A stretch of DNA of 64,000 nt. Source: an uncultured Curvibacter sp. Its GTDB lineage: Bacteria; Pseudomonadota; Gammaproteobacteria; Burkholderiales; Burkholderiaceae_C. The notes under the pieces were generated by a model. That model was not told the origin of the DNA, ran no database searches, and saw nothing but the letters and a program-made list of their open reading frames with translations. The stretch covers positions 124,001 to 188,000 of the forward strand of contig CAIKMN010000003.1 in the NCBI GenBank assembly GCA_903828535.1, written 5' to 3'. Positions 56,973 through 64,000 of this stretch are shown here, piece by piece. A program made the position numbers and the translations under genes. Positions within the stretch are counted from its first letter, which is position 1; the number at the start of each line of letters is the position of its first letter.

Positions 56973-58253
56973 TCAACGCTCGGGTCGCAAGAAAAACTTT
57001 TGCACGGCCAAGGCCGCTTGCTCTCGGTCTTGGGCTTGAGCGGTGTTCAATTCCATCAATGCACCGTGCAGCATTTTTTGCGACAAGCCTTTGGCCAAGC
57101 CTTGCAGCACTTGTTCAAGGTCGTCGCCTTTGGCTAAATTCTTGCGGGCCCTTGCTAACTCGGATTCACGCCATTGCTCAGCTTGGGCGTTTAGTTCGCG
57201 AATCACGGGCACGCTGGCGCGTTGATGTTGCCATTGAATAAAACTTTGCACGCCTGCATCCACAATTTGCTCGGCATCGGCCACCGCGGCTTGGCGTTGG
57301 GCCTGACCGGTTTGCACCACTTGAGCCAAATCGTCGACGGTGTAAAGGTACACATCACGAAGGCCTTTCACCTCGGCTTCGATGTCTCGAGGTACCGCCA
57401 AGTCAACCATGAAAAGCGGGCGATGGCGACGTGCTTTCAGCGCACGTTCGACGGCGCCCAGTCCGATCAAGGGCAGGGTGGACGCGGTGCAGCTGATGAT
57501 GGCGTCGAACTCGTGCAGGCGACTCGGCATTTGCGCCAGGGGCATGACCTCGGCCTTGATTTTTTGCGCCAATGCCTCGCCACGGGCCGCAGTTCGGTTA
57601 GCGACCGCCATTTTTTGAGGCTGCTGCGCGGCAAAGTGGGCGCTGGCCAACTCAATCATTTCACCTGCACCCACAAACAAGACTTTGATCTTGCTCAGGT
57701 CTTCAAAAAGCTGAGCCGCCAAGCGAACCGACGCCGCGGCCATGCTAATGGAATGTTGACCAATCTCGGTGTGGGTGCGCACCTCTTTGGCCACAGAAAA
57801 ACTGCGCTGGAATAATTGATTCAGTGTGGTGCCGAGGGCGCCGGCGTTTTCGGCGGCGCGAACCGCGTCTTTCATCTGTCCCAAAATTTGCACCTCGCCC
57901 AAGACCATGGAATCGAGGCCACTGGCGACCCGAAAAGCATGCCGGGCCACGGCTTCGTTTTCAAAGGTGTAGGCGTGCGAACGAAGGTCTTGCAGGTCCA
58001 CACCCCCTGTTTTGGCCAACCATTGCAAAGTGTGCTCCAACGCACTGTGCTCGCCGGCGCAATAAATTTCTGTGCGGTTGCAAGTGGACAATATGGCGGC
58101 CTCCACGTCGGGGTGCCTTGCCGCTTGGCCAGCGCCAAACGATTGACGAAAGCCTTGCAAGGTGGGCGCTATTTGGTCAATCGCAAAGGCCAAGCGCCCG
58201 CGCAAATCCAGCGACGCGGTGTTGTGATTGATGCCTAAAGCCCAGACTGCCAT
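56973..58253 (-). CDS. hemA: Glutamyl-tRNA reductase
   Basis: HemA reduces glutamyl-tRNA to glutamate semialdehyde, the first committed step of haem synthesis by the C5 route. The active-site cysteine is Cys58 in [30 protein letters not shown] near 115 and the NADPH site [18 protein letters not shown] near 200 are typical. Length 426 is normal. hemA starts the run with prfA, prmC and grxD. Only 23 bp separate its start from the divergent small membrane gene, so promoter elements must lie within that gene. Confidence 0.97.
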   Translation of the reverse strand: MAVWALGINHNTASLDLRGRLAFAIDQIAPTLQGFRQSFGAGQAARHPDVEAAILSTCNRTEIYCAGEHSALEHTLQWLAKTGGVDLQDLRSHAYTFENEAVARHAFRVASGLDSMVLGEVQILGQMKDAVRAAENAGALGTTLNQLFQRSFSVAKEVRTHTEIGQHSISMAAASVRLAAQLFEDLSKIKVLFVGAGEMIELASAHFAAQQPQKMAVANRTAARGEALAQKIKAEVMPLAQMPSRLHEFDAIISCTASTLPLIGLGAVERALKARRHRPLFMVDLAVPRDIEAEVKGLRDVYLYTVDDLAQVVQTGQAQRQAAVADAEQIVDAGVQSFIQWQHQRASVPVIRELNAQAEQWRESELARARKNLAKGDDLEQVLQGLAKGLSQKMLHGALMELNTAQAQDREQAALAVQKFFLRPER

Positions 58254-58276
58254 CCTCGAATTATAAAATCTCGATC

Positions 58277-58564
58277 ATGGACGGCGTGTCTCTTTTTTTG
58301 GATGTGGCTTGGCAGGCCCTCAATGGTTTGGCCCCCGCCGCTGCATTGGCTGTCTTGCTGGCTTTGATCAGCACCCTAAAAAAACCAATTCGACCCTTGA
58401 TGCGCTCCGCAGGATGGCGATTGATACTGAACTTTCTGGCCGGTGCGGTCGTCATGGTGGGGGGGTGGTTTGTCTTCGGCCACGACGGCATGATGGCCAC
58501 CTACGCCGTCCTGGTTGCGGTCATGGGCACCAGTCAGTGGTTGCTGACGGGTGGCTGGCGTTGA
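58277..58564 (+). CDS. Small membrane protein of unknown function
   Basis: A 95-residue protein with three hydrophobic segments (about residues 15-32, 47-63 and 70-88) and basic loops (STLKKPIRPLMRSAGWR). I cannot name it. It is divergent from hemA with a 23-bp gap and ends 9 bp before the madM stop on the opposite strand. A TATAAA run at 58262-58267 stands close to its ATG, so the transcript leader would be very short. Confidence 0.65.
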   Translation: MDGVSLFLDVAWQALNGLAPAAALAVLLALISTLKKPIRPLMRSAGWRLILNFLAGAVVMVGGWFVFGHDGMMATYAVLVAVMGTSQWLLTGGWR

Positions 58565-58573
58565 AAATCCAAC

Positions 58574-59335
58574 TTAACCGACCAGGGCTTTGACTGCCAA
58601 ATAAAGCACAGACGGGCCCATCAGACAGCCCAGGCCTGTGTGGAATGTGGCGACCAAAGCACCGTAAGGCACCAAACGGCGGTCGGTCGCGGCCAGCCCG
58701 GCTGAGACGCCGCTCACGGTACCCGCCAGACCGCCAAACACCATGGCGGAGCGGGGTGAGTTGAGCCCCATGAAGCGCGCCAACATGGGCGTGAATACCA
58801 TCACCATGATGGCTTTGACAACGCCGGTTGCAATCGACAGGGCCATGATGTCGGAACTGGCGCCAATGGCGGCGCCGGTCACGGGGCCGACGATGTAGGT
58901 CACCGCGCCGGCGCCGATGGTGGTCATGTCAATCGCGCTGGTGTAGCCCATGCTGTAAGCCACGCTGGCGCCGAAGATAAAGGGAATGAGGGTTCCTAAG
59001 AACAATGAAACGACGCCAATCAGACCGGCTTTGCGGGCTTGGATGACGTTGACCTCAAACGCGGTGGCCACGATGGCAAAGTCTCGCATCATGGCGCCAC
59101 CCATCAACCCAATGCCACCAAAAATTTTTATATCGGACAAACCTTTGGTGCCACCTGTTTCAAGGCCGCCCCAATAGGCCAAGCCAAGCCCCATCAGGAT
59201 CGCGATGGCCGAGCCGTGAACGCGGCCCAATGTCAGGTAGCGCGACAGTTTGCCGGAGATATAAACAATCAGGCCAATGAAGGCAAAGGCGAATATGAGG
59301 CTGTTGCTGGTGAGGGCGTTTTGTAATTCGTGCAT
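58574..59335 (-). CDS. madM: Malonate transporter subunit MadM
   Basis: MadM is the large membrane subunit of the sodium-linked MadLM malonate carrier first described in Malonomonas rubra. The 254 residues include about eight hydrophobic segments. Gly- and Ala-rich stretches such as IFGGIGLMGGAMMRDFAIVATAFEV and YIVGPVTGAAIGASSDIMAL match the family. ATG 59335 was chosen over the longer open frame, which starts inside madL. It follows madL by 77 bp. Confidence 0.92.
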   Translation of the reverse strand: MHELQNALTSNSLIFAFAFIGLIVYISGKLSRYLTLGRVHGSAIAILMGLGLAYWGGLETGGTKGLSDIKIFGGIGLMGGAMMRDFAIVATAFEVNVIQARKAGLIGVVSLFLGTLIPFIFGASVAYSMGYTSAIDMTTIGAGAVTYIVGPVTGAAIGASSDIMALSIATGVVKAIMVMVFTPMLARFMGLNSPRSAMVFGGLAGTVSGVSAGLAATDRRLVPYGALVATFHTGLGCLMGPSVLYLAVKALVG

Positions 59336-59412
59336 GGTGTTCTTTGACCGTAATTTTCTCTTTGTAGGTGGGGCTTTAGAGGCGCAATGGGGTTGATTCA
59401 GACGCTTGGTAA

Positions 59413-59817
59413 TTAAGCGTGTGATTCCTTTGCGGCGGACTCTTTCCAAGATTCATCTTGGTCTTGGGGGCCTAAGCGGTTGATCAAAGCAATCGTGCCA
59501 GCGCACAAGAGCACAGAGCCCAAGGCGGCGATGACCGCCACAGGGCCGCCACGCATCGCCGCCATGACGTTTTGCTGAGCAGCCATGGCCACCACGACGG
59601 GGATGTACATGAGGGACCAAAACTCAACACCGGCTTCGGTCATTTTGGTCATCAAGCCCTGCTGACGCATCCAAAGCCGAACTGAAATCAGCAAGATCAT
59701 GGCAATCCCCACCCCCCCGACGTTGGCTTTGACGCCAATCGCGATGCCCAGCAGATCGCCAATGTAGGCGCCCAGCAGGTGACAAGCGGCCAAGAGAGCG
59801 GTTCCGTAAATGATCAT
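59413..59817 (-). CDS. madL: Malonate transporter subunit MadL
   Basis: MadL is the small subunit of the malonate carrier. The 134 residues hold three or four hydrophobic segments, with GAYIGDLLGIAIGVKANVGGVGIAM near residue 16-41 and EFWSLMYIPVVVAMAAQQNVMAAM near 65. AAAGGAAAC precedes ATG 59817. It is the first gene of madLM and is divergent from the GntR regulator across 68 bp. Confidence 0.92.
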   Translation of the reverse strand: MIIYGTALLAACHLLGAYIGDLLGIAIGVKANVGGVGIAMILLISVRLWMRQQGLMTKMTEAGVEFWSLMYIPVVVAMAAQQNVMAAMRGGPVAVIAALGSVLLCAGTIALINRLGPQDQDESWKESAAKESHA

Positions 59818-59842
59818 GGTGTTTCCTTTTTTGATTTTTGGG

Positions 59843-59850
59843 ATTATAAT
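59843..59850. promoter_or_regulatory. Overlapping divergent -10 boxes in the madL-matR gap
   Basis: TATAAT is present on the plus strand at 59845-59850 and on the minus strand at 59843-59848. Both are at a plausible distance from the matR and madL starts. No clear -35 boxes are seen. Confidence 0.4.
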
Positions 59851-59884
59851 TATCCATAATTATTTGTAATTAAGGGTAATTACC
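59846..59884. promoter_or_regulatory. Phased TAATTA array, likely operator of the malonate regulator
   Basis: Four 8-bp motifs stand exactly 10 bp apart: ATAATTAT (59846-59853), ATAATTAT (59856-59863), GTAATTAA (59866-59873) and GTAATTAC (59876-59883). The last sits within the perfect palindrome GGTAATTACC (59875-59884). They lie on one face of the helix, cover the divergent -10 boxes, and end 2 bp before the regulator's ATG. A palindromic site of this kind is expected for a GntR-type dimer, and several in register suggest cooperative binding (inference). Confidence 0.6.
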
Positions 59885-59885
59885 A

Positions 59886-60587
59886 ATGTCCTCTGACCCC
59901 AAGTTCCAGTCTTTGCACCAAGAAGTCGCGGACCGTTTGCGGGAGCAAATTTTTTGTGGGCAGTTGTTACCCGGTGATTTTTTAGAGGAAAGCCAACTCT
60001 GCGAAGTGCTTTCCATCTCCCGCACCCCCCTTCGTGAGGCGCTGAAAGTGTTGACCGCCGAAGGCCTGTTGCGCCACGAACCGAGGCGCGGGTGTTTTGT
60101 GAACCAAGTGACCGAACAAGATTTGGACGACATCTTTCCGGCCTTGGCTTTGCTCGAAGGCCGTTGTGCATTTGAGGCAACGAACCGCGCCACCGAGGCA
60201 GACCTCTCGGCGCTCGAGGTCATGCACCAAGCCTTAGAGGCCTTTGGCAAGTCGGGTCAACTGAATGAGTACTACACCATGAATTTTCAGATTCATGAGG
60301 TGTTCATCGCCCTGGCTGGGAATCGCTGGATCAGCCAAATGATTGGCGACTTGAGAAAAGTCTTGAAGTTGTCCAGGCAACAGCAACTCCGTGTTCCCGG
60401 TCGTTTAGAAAGCAGTCTGCAAGAGCACTTGGCCCTCTTTAAGGCCATGAAAGCCAGAGATCCAAAGGCCGCGGAGCAAACCATGCGCCATCACATCGAG
60501 TCTCAGCGTGAGGCCTTAAAGCAACTTCAAAGTTCGGTGCTGAATCCGGCCATTCAACTTCTTGAAAGAAAGGGCGCTCTCCAATGA
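59886..60587 (+). CDS. GntR-family regulator (FCD type), probable malonate repressor
   Basis: A 233-residue regulator. The N-terminal winged helix (about residues 15-75) contains LREQIFCGQLLPGDFLEE, SISRTPLREALKVLTAEGLL, which are typical of FadR/GntR. The FCD domain follows, with the metal-binding Asp/His/His residues expected near 95-215. It is next to malonate genes and divergent from madLM, so a role like MatR, which responds to malonate and controls matABC, is inferred. AAGGG at 59872-59876 is the only ribosome site and lies within the operator array. The stop overlaps the next gene by four bases. Confidence 0.85.
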   Translation: MSSDPKFQSLHQEVADRLREQIFCGQLLPGDFLEESQLCEVLSISRTPLREALKVLTAEGLLRHEPRRGCFVNQVTEQDLDDIFPALALLEGRCAFEATNRATEADLSALEVMHQALEAFGKSGQLNEYYTMNFQIHEVFIALAGNRWISQMIGDLRKVLKLSRQQQLRVPGRLESSLQEHLALFKAMKARDPKAAEQTMRHHIESQREALKQLQSSVLNPAIQLLERKGALQ

Positions 60588-61987
60588 ACACACCCACTTG
60601 GTTAAGCCGTGGTGTCGGCAAATTGTTGTCTGCCAAAGAGGGGCAGCGGTCTTGCGCTGAGCGCATGGAAGCCACCTTGCGCCAAGGCCAAGAGGCCATG
60701 TCACCGCGCATGCTTCGCCGGACCTATGAGTTGCTTCGGGGCATCATCGATCCGCGTGTCAGTGAAGTGGAAGGCGGTCGACGCGCTGAAGCCTTTGCTG
60801 CGCTCTACCAAGCTGGAACGATCGAACGACGCAAAGACGTTTGGCTCTTGATGAGCGAAATGTTTGTGGCCGACCAAAAGAAAACCAAAGAAGCCCAAGA
60901 CAAATTTGCCGCGGCCATCGGCACGCCCGATGAAGCGGTCGCTGAGGTGCATTACCGCCGCGCCACGGTGTCGCCGCGTCGTCGTTTGTTGCAACGCTTC
61001 AGCGTCTACCCCGACGGCGTTCAATTTTTGGTGGATTTGCGGGCGGAGTTGCAAAGCGCTTTGAAATCCGACAAGCGCCTCGAAGCACTCGACGTTGAGA
61101 TGGAATACATGTTCTCAACTTGGTTCGATGTGGGCTTCTTGGAACTGCGTCGCATGAGCTGGAACTCGCCAGCCTCTTTGATCGAAAAGCTGATTCAATA
61201 CGAAGCCGTCCACGACATCAAAAGCTGGGCCGATGTCAAAAATCGGCTCGACAGTGACCGCCGTTGCTATGGCTTCTTTCACCCGCGTTTGCCCGACATT
61301 CCTCTGATTTTTGTGGAAGTCGCCTTGGTCGATGAAATCGCCAGTGACATCGTTCCTTTGCTTGACGAACTGGGTGCCGAGGCCGATTTGCAAAAGGCCA
61401 CCACCGCTATTTTTTATTCCATCAGCAATACCCAAGTGGGCTTGCGCGGAGTGAGCTTTGGCGACTCGCTCATCAAAGCCGTGGTTGAGAAATTAAAACA
61501 AGAATTCCCGCGCCTCAAGGTCTTTGCCACGCTGTCGCCCATTCCGGGTTACCGCGCTTGGTTGGAGAAAAACATCGCCGGCTTGCTTGAAAAGCTCGAC
61601 GCCAAAGAGCGCCGGGCTTTGGGTCGGGCCGTGGGCTTTGAGCCGCCAGCGGCGACTCACTTTTTGGCAGCCTTGGCGTCGCCCTTGCAGCTGCCTGAAA
61701 AATCACTGGTGCGCCAATACCTCATGCGCTTTGCCGCCGAGTATTTGGGCCGCCTGAACGCGAAAGGGCAGCCCAATGACCCCGTGGCCCGTTTCCATTT
61801 GGGCAACGGCGCACGCGTCGATCGGTTGAATTGGGCGGGCGACCCCTCCCCCAAAGGCCTCAAGCAGTCTTACGGTTTGATGGTGAATTATTTGTACGAC
61901 CTCAAACGCTTGGATAAAAATCGAGCGCTGTTGGCCGACGGTACTGTGCCGGTTTCAGGTGACGTTGAAGATTTGATGCTGAATTAA
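60584..61987 (+). CDS. Malonyl-CoA decarboxylase
   Basis: A 467-residue malonyl-CoA decarboxylase, which releases CO2 to give acetyl-CoA (matA in malonate operons). The family's helical N-terminal part is followed by a GNAT-fold catalytic part. The catalytic Ser is in FATLSPIPGYRAWLEKN near 315, and the catalytic His is in FHLGNGARVDRLNW near 405; HPRLPDIPLIFVEVAL near 230 is also conserved. ATG 60584 overlaps the regulator stop by four bases (ATGA), so regulator and enzyme are coupled, unusual for a repressor. Confidence 0.94.
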   Translation: MNTPTWLSRGVGKLLSAKEGQRSCAERMEATLRQGQEAMSPRMLRRTYELLRGIIDPRVSEVEGGRRAEAFAALYQAGTIERRKDVWLLMSEMFVADQKKTKEAQDKFAAAIGTPDEAVAEVHYRRATVSPRRRLLQRFSVYPDGVQFLVDLRAELQSALKSDKRLEALDVEMEYMFSTWFDVGFLELRRMSWNSPASLIEKLIQYEAVHDIKSWADVKNRLDSDRRCYGFFHPRLPDIPLIFVEVALVDEIASDIVPLLDELGAEADLQKATTAIFYSISNTQVGLRGVSFGDSLIKAVVEKLKQEFPRLKVFATLSPIPGYRAWLEKNIAGLLEKLDAKERRALGRAVGFEPPAATHFLAALASPLQLPEKSLVRQYLMRFAAEYLGRLNAKGQPNDPVARFHLGNGARVDRLNWAGDPSPKGLKQSYGLMVNYLYDLKRLDKNRALLADGTVPVSGDVEDLMLN

Positions 61988-61999
61988 AAAAGGAAAGAA

Positions 62000-63553
62000 A
62001 TGACAACCCCGACTCAAAATTCCAACCTGTTCAACGCCATCCGTTCCGCCTTCCCTGAAGACCTCAGCGCCGTGGCGGTGGAGGCTGACAACGGCAAAAC
62101 CTACAGCTGGGCCGACTTGGATGCACAGTCCGCGCAAATGGCCAATTTACTGGCTTCTTTGAACCTGCCGGCGGGCTCTCGGGTCGCGGTGCAGGTTGAA
62201 AAATCGGTCGAGGCCATGATGTTGTACTTGGCGACTTTGCGAACCGGTTTGGTTTTTTTGCCCCTTAACACCGCCTATCAAAGCGCTGAAATGGCTTATT
62301 TCATTGGCAACGCGGAGCCCGGAGTGCTGGTCTGCACGTCGAAGAATTTACCTTGGGTCAGTGAGTTGGCAAAGGCGGCCGGTACGCAACACGTCTGGAC
62401 CCTGGACGACAACCAAACCGGCACTTTGCTGGAATCGGCCAAAGCACAAAGCCCCGTTCACACCCCGGTCGTCAGTGCCTCAGAAGAACTGGCCGCCATC
62501 CTCTACACCAGTGGCACGACAGGTCGCAGCAAAGGCGCGATGCTCAGCCATGGCAACTTGCTCAGCAATGCACAAACTTTGAAGCACTATTGGGGTTGGC
62601 AACAGGGTGATGTGCTGATCCATGCACTGCCGATTTTTCACGTGCATGGCTTGTTTGTGGCCATTCATGGCGCTTTGTTGAATGGCAGCAAGATGATTTG
62701 GTTGTCAAAGTTTGACCCCAAGGTCGTCCTCGCGCATCTGCCCAATGCGACCGTGTTCATGGGCGTCCCCACGCTCTATGTCCGCTTACTTGGTGAAGCC
62801 GGTTTGACCCGTGAAGCCACTCAAAACATGCGCCTGTTTGTGGCCGGCTCGGCCCCGTTATTGACCGAAACGTTCAAAGAATGGCAAGACCGCACCGGCC
62901 ACACCATTTTGGAGCGCTACGGCATGAGCGAAACGGGCATGCTGACCTCCAACCCCTATGCCTTGGACGACCGATACGCCGAGTCCGAGCGCCGTGGGGG
63001 CACGGTGGGCTTTCCGTTGCCCGGCGTGACTTTGCGCGTACAGGACGACGAGGGCGCCACCTTGGGCGTCGATGACATTGGGGGCATTCAGGTCAAAGGC
63101 CCGAATGTGTTCCAAGGCTATTGGCGCATGCCCGAAAAAACCGCCGAAGAATTCACTTCAGACGGGTATTTCAAAACCGGTGACGTGGGCAAGGTCGACG
63201 CCCGGGGCTATGTGCAAATTGTTGGCCGCGCCAAAGACTTGATCATCAGCGGGGGCTACAACGTTTACCCCGCTGAAATTGAAAGTTACATGAACGACAT
63301 GCCCGGCGTGGCTGAAAGCGCCTTGGTTGGCGTTCCACACCCTGATTTCGGAGAAGTCGGCGTGGCCGTGGTGATCGCCAAACCCGGCGCTGACTTGCAA
63401 GCCGATGCGTTGATTGGGGCCCTCAAATCGCAAGTGGCAAACTTCAAAGTGCCTAAAAAATGCTTCGTCCTCAATGAGTTGCCCCGCAATGCCATGGGCA
63501 AGGTGCAAAAGAACCTGCTGCGTGATCAATACAAAGGGTTGTTCCAAATTTAA
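62000..63553 (+). CDS. matB: Malonyl-CoA synthetase MatB
   Basis: MatB joins malonate to CoA with ATP. The 517-residue AMP-forming ligase has the P-loop YTSGTTGRSKGAMLSHGN near residue 168, the GYGMSE-like ERYGMSETGML near 308, the hinge GDVGKVDARGYVQIVGRAKD near 395, and the catalytic Lys in PRNAMGKVQKNLL near 505. AAAGGAAAG lies before ATG 62000, 12 bp after the decarboxylase gene. Other acyl-CoA ligases share these motifs, but position makes malonate the likely substrate. Confidence 0.93.
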   Translation: MTTPTQNSNLFNAIRSAFPEDLSAVAVEADNGKTYSWADLDAQSAQMANLLASLNLPAGSRVAVQVEKSVEAMMLYLATLRTGLVFLPLNTAYQSAEMAYFIGNAEPGVLVCTSKNLPWVSELAKAAGTQHVWTLDDNQTGTLLESAKAQSPVHTPVVSASEELAAILYTSGTTGRSKGAMLSHGNLLSNAQTLKHYWGWQQGDVLIHALPIFHVHGLFVAIHGALLNGSKMIWLSKFDPKVVLAHLPNATVFMGVPTLYVRLLGEAGLTREATQNMRLFVAGSAPLLTETFKEWQDRTGHTILERYGMSETGMLTSNPYALDDRYAESERRGGTVGFPLPGVTLRVQDDEGATLGVDDIGGIQVKGPNVFQGYWRMPEKTAEEFTSDGYFKTGDVGKVDARGYVQIVGRAKDLIISGGYNVYPAEIESYMNDMPGVAESALVGVPHPDFGEVGVAVVIAKPGADLQADALIGALKSQVANFKVPKKCFVLNELPRNAMGKVQKNLLRDQYKGLFQI

Positions 63554-63577
63554 GAGGTCATCGCCTATAGTTGTTTT

Positions 63578-63913
63578 GTGATTCAACGTCTTGGCCTCTT
63601 TCTTCTGTTGACTTTTTCTTTGCTGTTCTCCCAGCAAGGCTTGGTTTTGCACGAGTTGAAGCACCATGATCATCTGTCTTCGAACTCACTTCAAACACAA
63701 ACCAAGCGTTTTGAGATAGAACAACCCAATTCAACATTGGGGGCCCTTTGTGATCTTTGCTTGGCCTTTGCGACTCTGGCATCCGGGCTGCTGCCCAGCG
63801 GGACAGGCGTTTGCATTCAGCTGCCCTCTGAGGTCCTTCAACAAGCATTTTCTTTGCCATGGCCGCTTGACAATTCAAGACACCCCCCTAACCGAGGTCC
63901 CCCGAATTCCTGA
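63578..63913 (+). CDS. Small exported protein with CDLC motif
   Basis: A 111-residue protein with a GTG start and a signal peptide (residues about 3-20). The mature protein has ELKHHDHLSS near 26-35 (three His close together) and CDLCLAFATLASG near 58. It resembles small exported proteins often found just before TonB-dependent receptor genes and with DUF2946-like CxxC text; this is from memory. Metal binding through CxxC and His is possible. A next gene with a ribosome site starts at 63978, so the pair may be cotranscribed. Confidence 0.65.
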   Translation: MIQRLGLFLLLTFSLLFSQQGLVLHELKHHDHLSSNSLQTQTKRFEIEQPNSTLGALCDLCLAFATLASGLLPSGTGVCIQLPSEVLQQAFSLPWPLDNSRHPPNRGPPNS

Positions 63914-63977
63914 AACCCCATGAGGACTGTTCAAGCGTTCCTGGCATCGCTTGTTTCATCTTTTTTTAGGAATCAGA

Positions 63978-64000
63978 ATGCCCCTGTTTTCAAAGCGCAG
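63978..64000 (+). CDS. Start of the next gene (cut by window edge)
   Basis: ATG at 63978 is preceded by AGGAATCAG at 63968-63976, and codons read MPLFSKR before the window ends. Nothing can be said of function. A TonB-dependent receptor would fit the neighbouring small protein but is a guess. Confidence 0.4.

Overview
The window looks like a chromosomal segment of a moderately GC-rich betaproteobacterium of the order Burkholderiales, probably Comamonadaceae. The support is the gene order pilB-pilC-pilD-coaE-zapD-yacG-mutT, argJ and secA next to a DciA-type gene, the rplU-rpmA-obgE-proB block, hemA-prfA-prmC-grxD, and overall protein character. This placement is an inference from gene content, not from a search. 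Almost all of the 64 kb is coding. I see no prophage, insertion sequence, CRISPR array, rRNA or replication origin. One tRNA gene, tRNA-Val(GAC), is present.

Layout. 1-2.5 kb: end of transaldolase, pgi and a small exported protein. 2.5-7.4 kb: sulfur oxidation genes, with a flavocytochrome c pair (fccAB) divergent from soxCDYZ; soxA, soxX and soxB are not here. 7.4-10.1 kb: a two-subunit molybdenum hydroxylase. 10.2-13.2 kb: a cation efflux gene overlapping kup. 13.2-27.5 kb: nth, an aminotransferase, an MFS transporter, serB, mfd, ispDF, an OmpR/EnvZ-like pair, a 3-hydroxybutyrate dehydrogenase and relA. 27.5-31 kb: tRNA-Val, an exported carboxylesterase and an ArnT-like glycosyltransferase. 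31-37 kb: type IV pilus genes, coaE, zapD, yacG, mutT. 37-48 kb: an ATPase, argJ, secA, dciA-like, a DUF2520 protein and several exported or poorly known proteins. 48-58 kb: rplU-rpmA-obgE-proB, rppH, proS, a lytic transglycosylase, grxD, prmC, prfA, hemA. 58-63.6 kb: a malonate uptake and catabolism locus (madLM divergent from a GntR regulator, malonyl-CoA decarboxylase and malonyl-CoA synthetase). The right edge holds a small exported protein and the first codons of another gene.

How genes work together. The fcc and sox products would oxidise sulfide, sulfane sulfur and thiosulfate-derived groups in the periplasm, if the missing Sox parts are encoded elsewhere. MadLM would import malonate, MatB would activate it to malonyl-CoA, and the decarboxylase would yield acetyl-CoA, all under a local GntR repressor.

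The most interesting signals are: four TAATTA-centred motifs spaced exactly 10 bp apart in the 68-bp madL-matR gap; a SoxY whose C-terminus is GGCLR rather than the usual GGCGG; a PilC that lacks its usual N-terminal segment; several 9-bp inverted repeats in divergent promoter regions; and an unusual density of 5-12 bp tandem repeats at gene boundaries. I did not find anything that I can defend as a wholly new multi-gene system.
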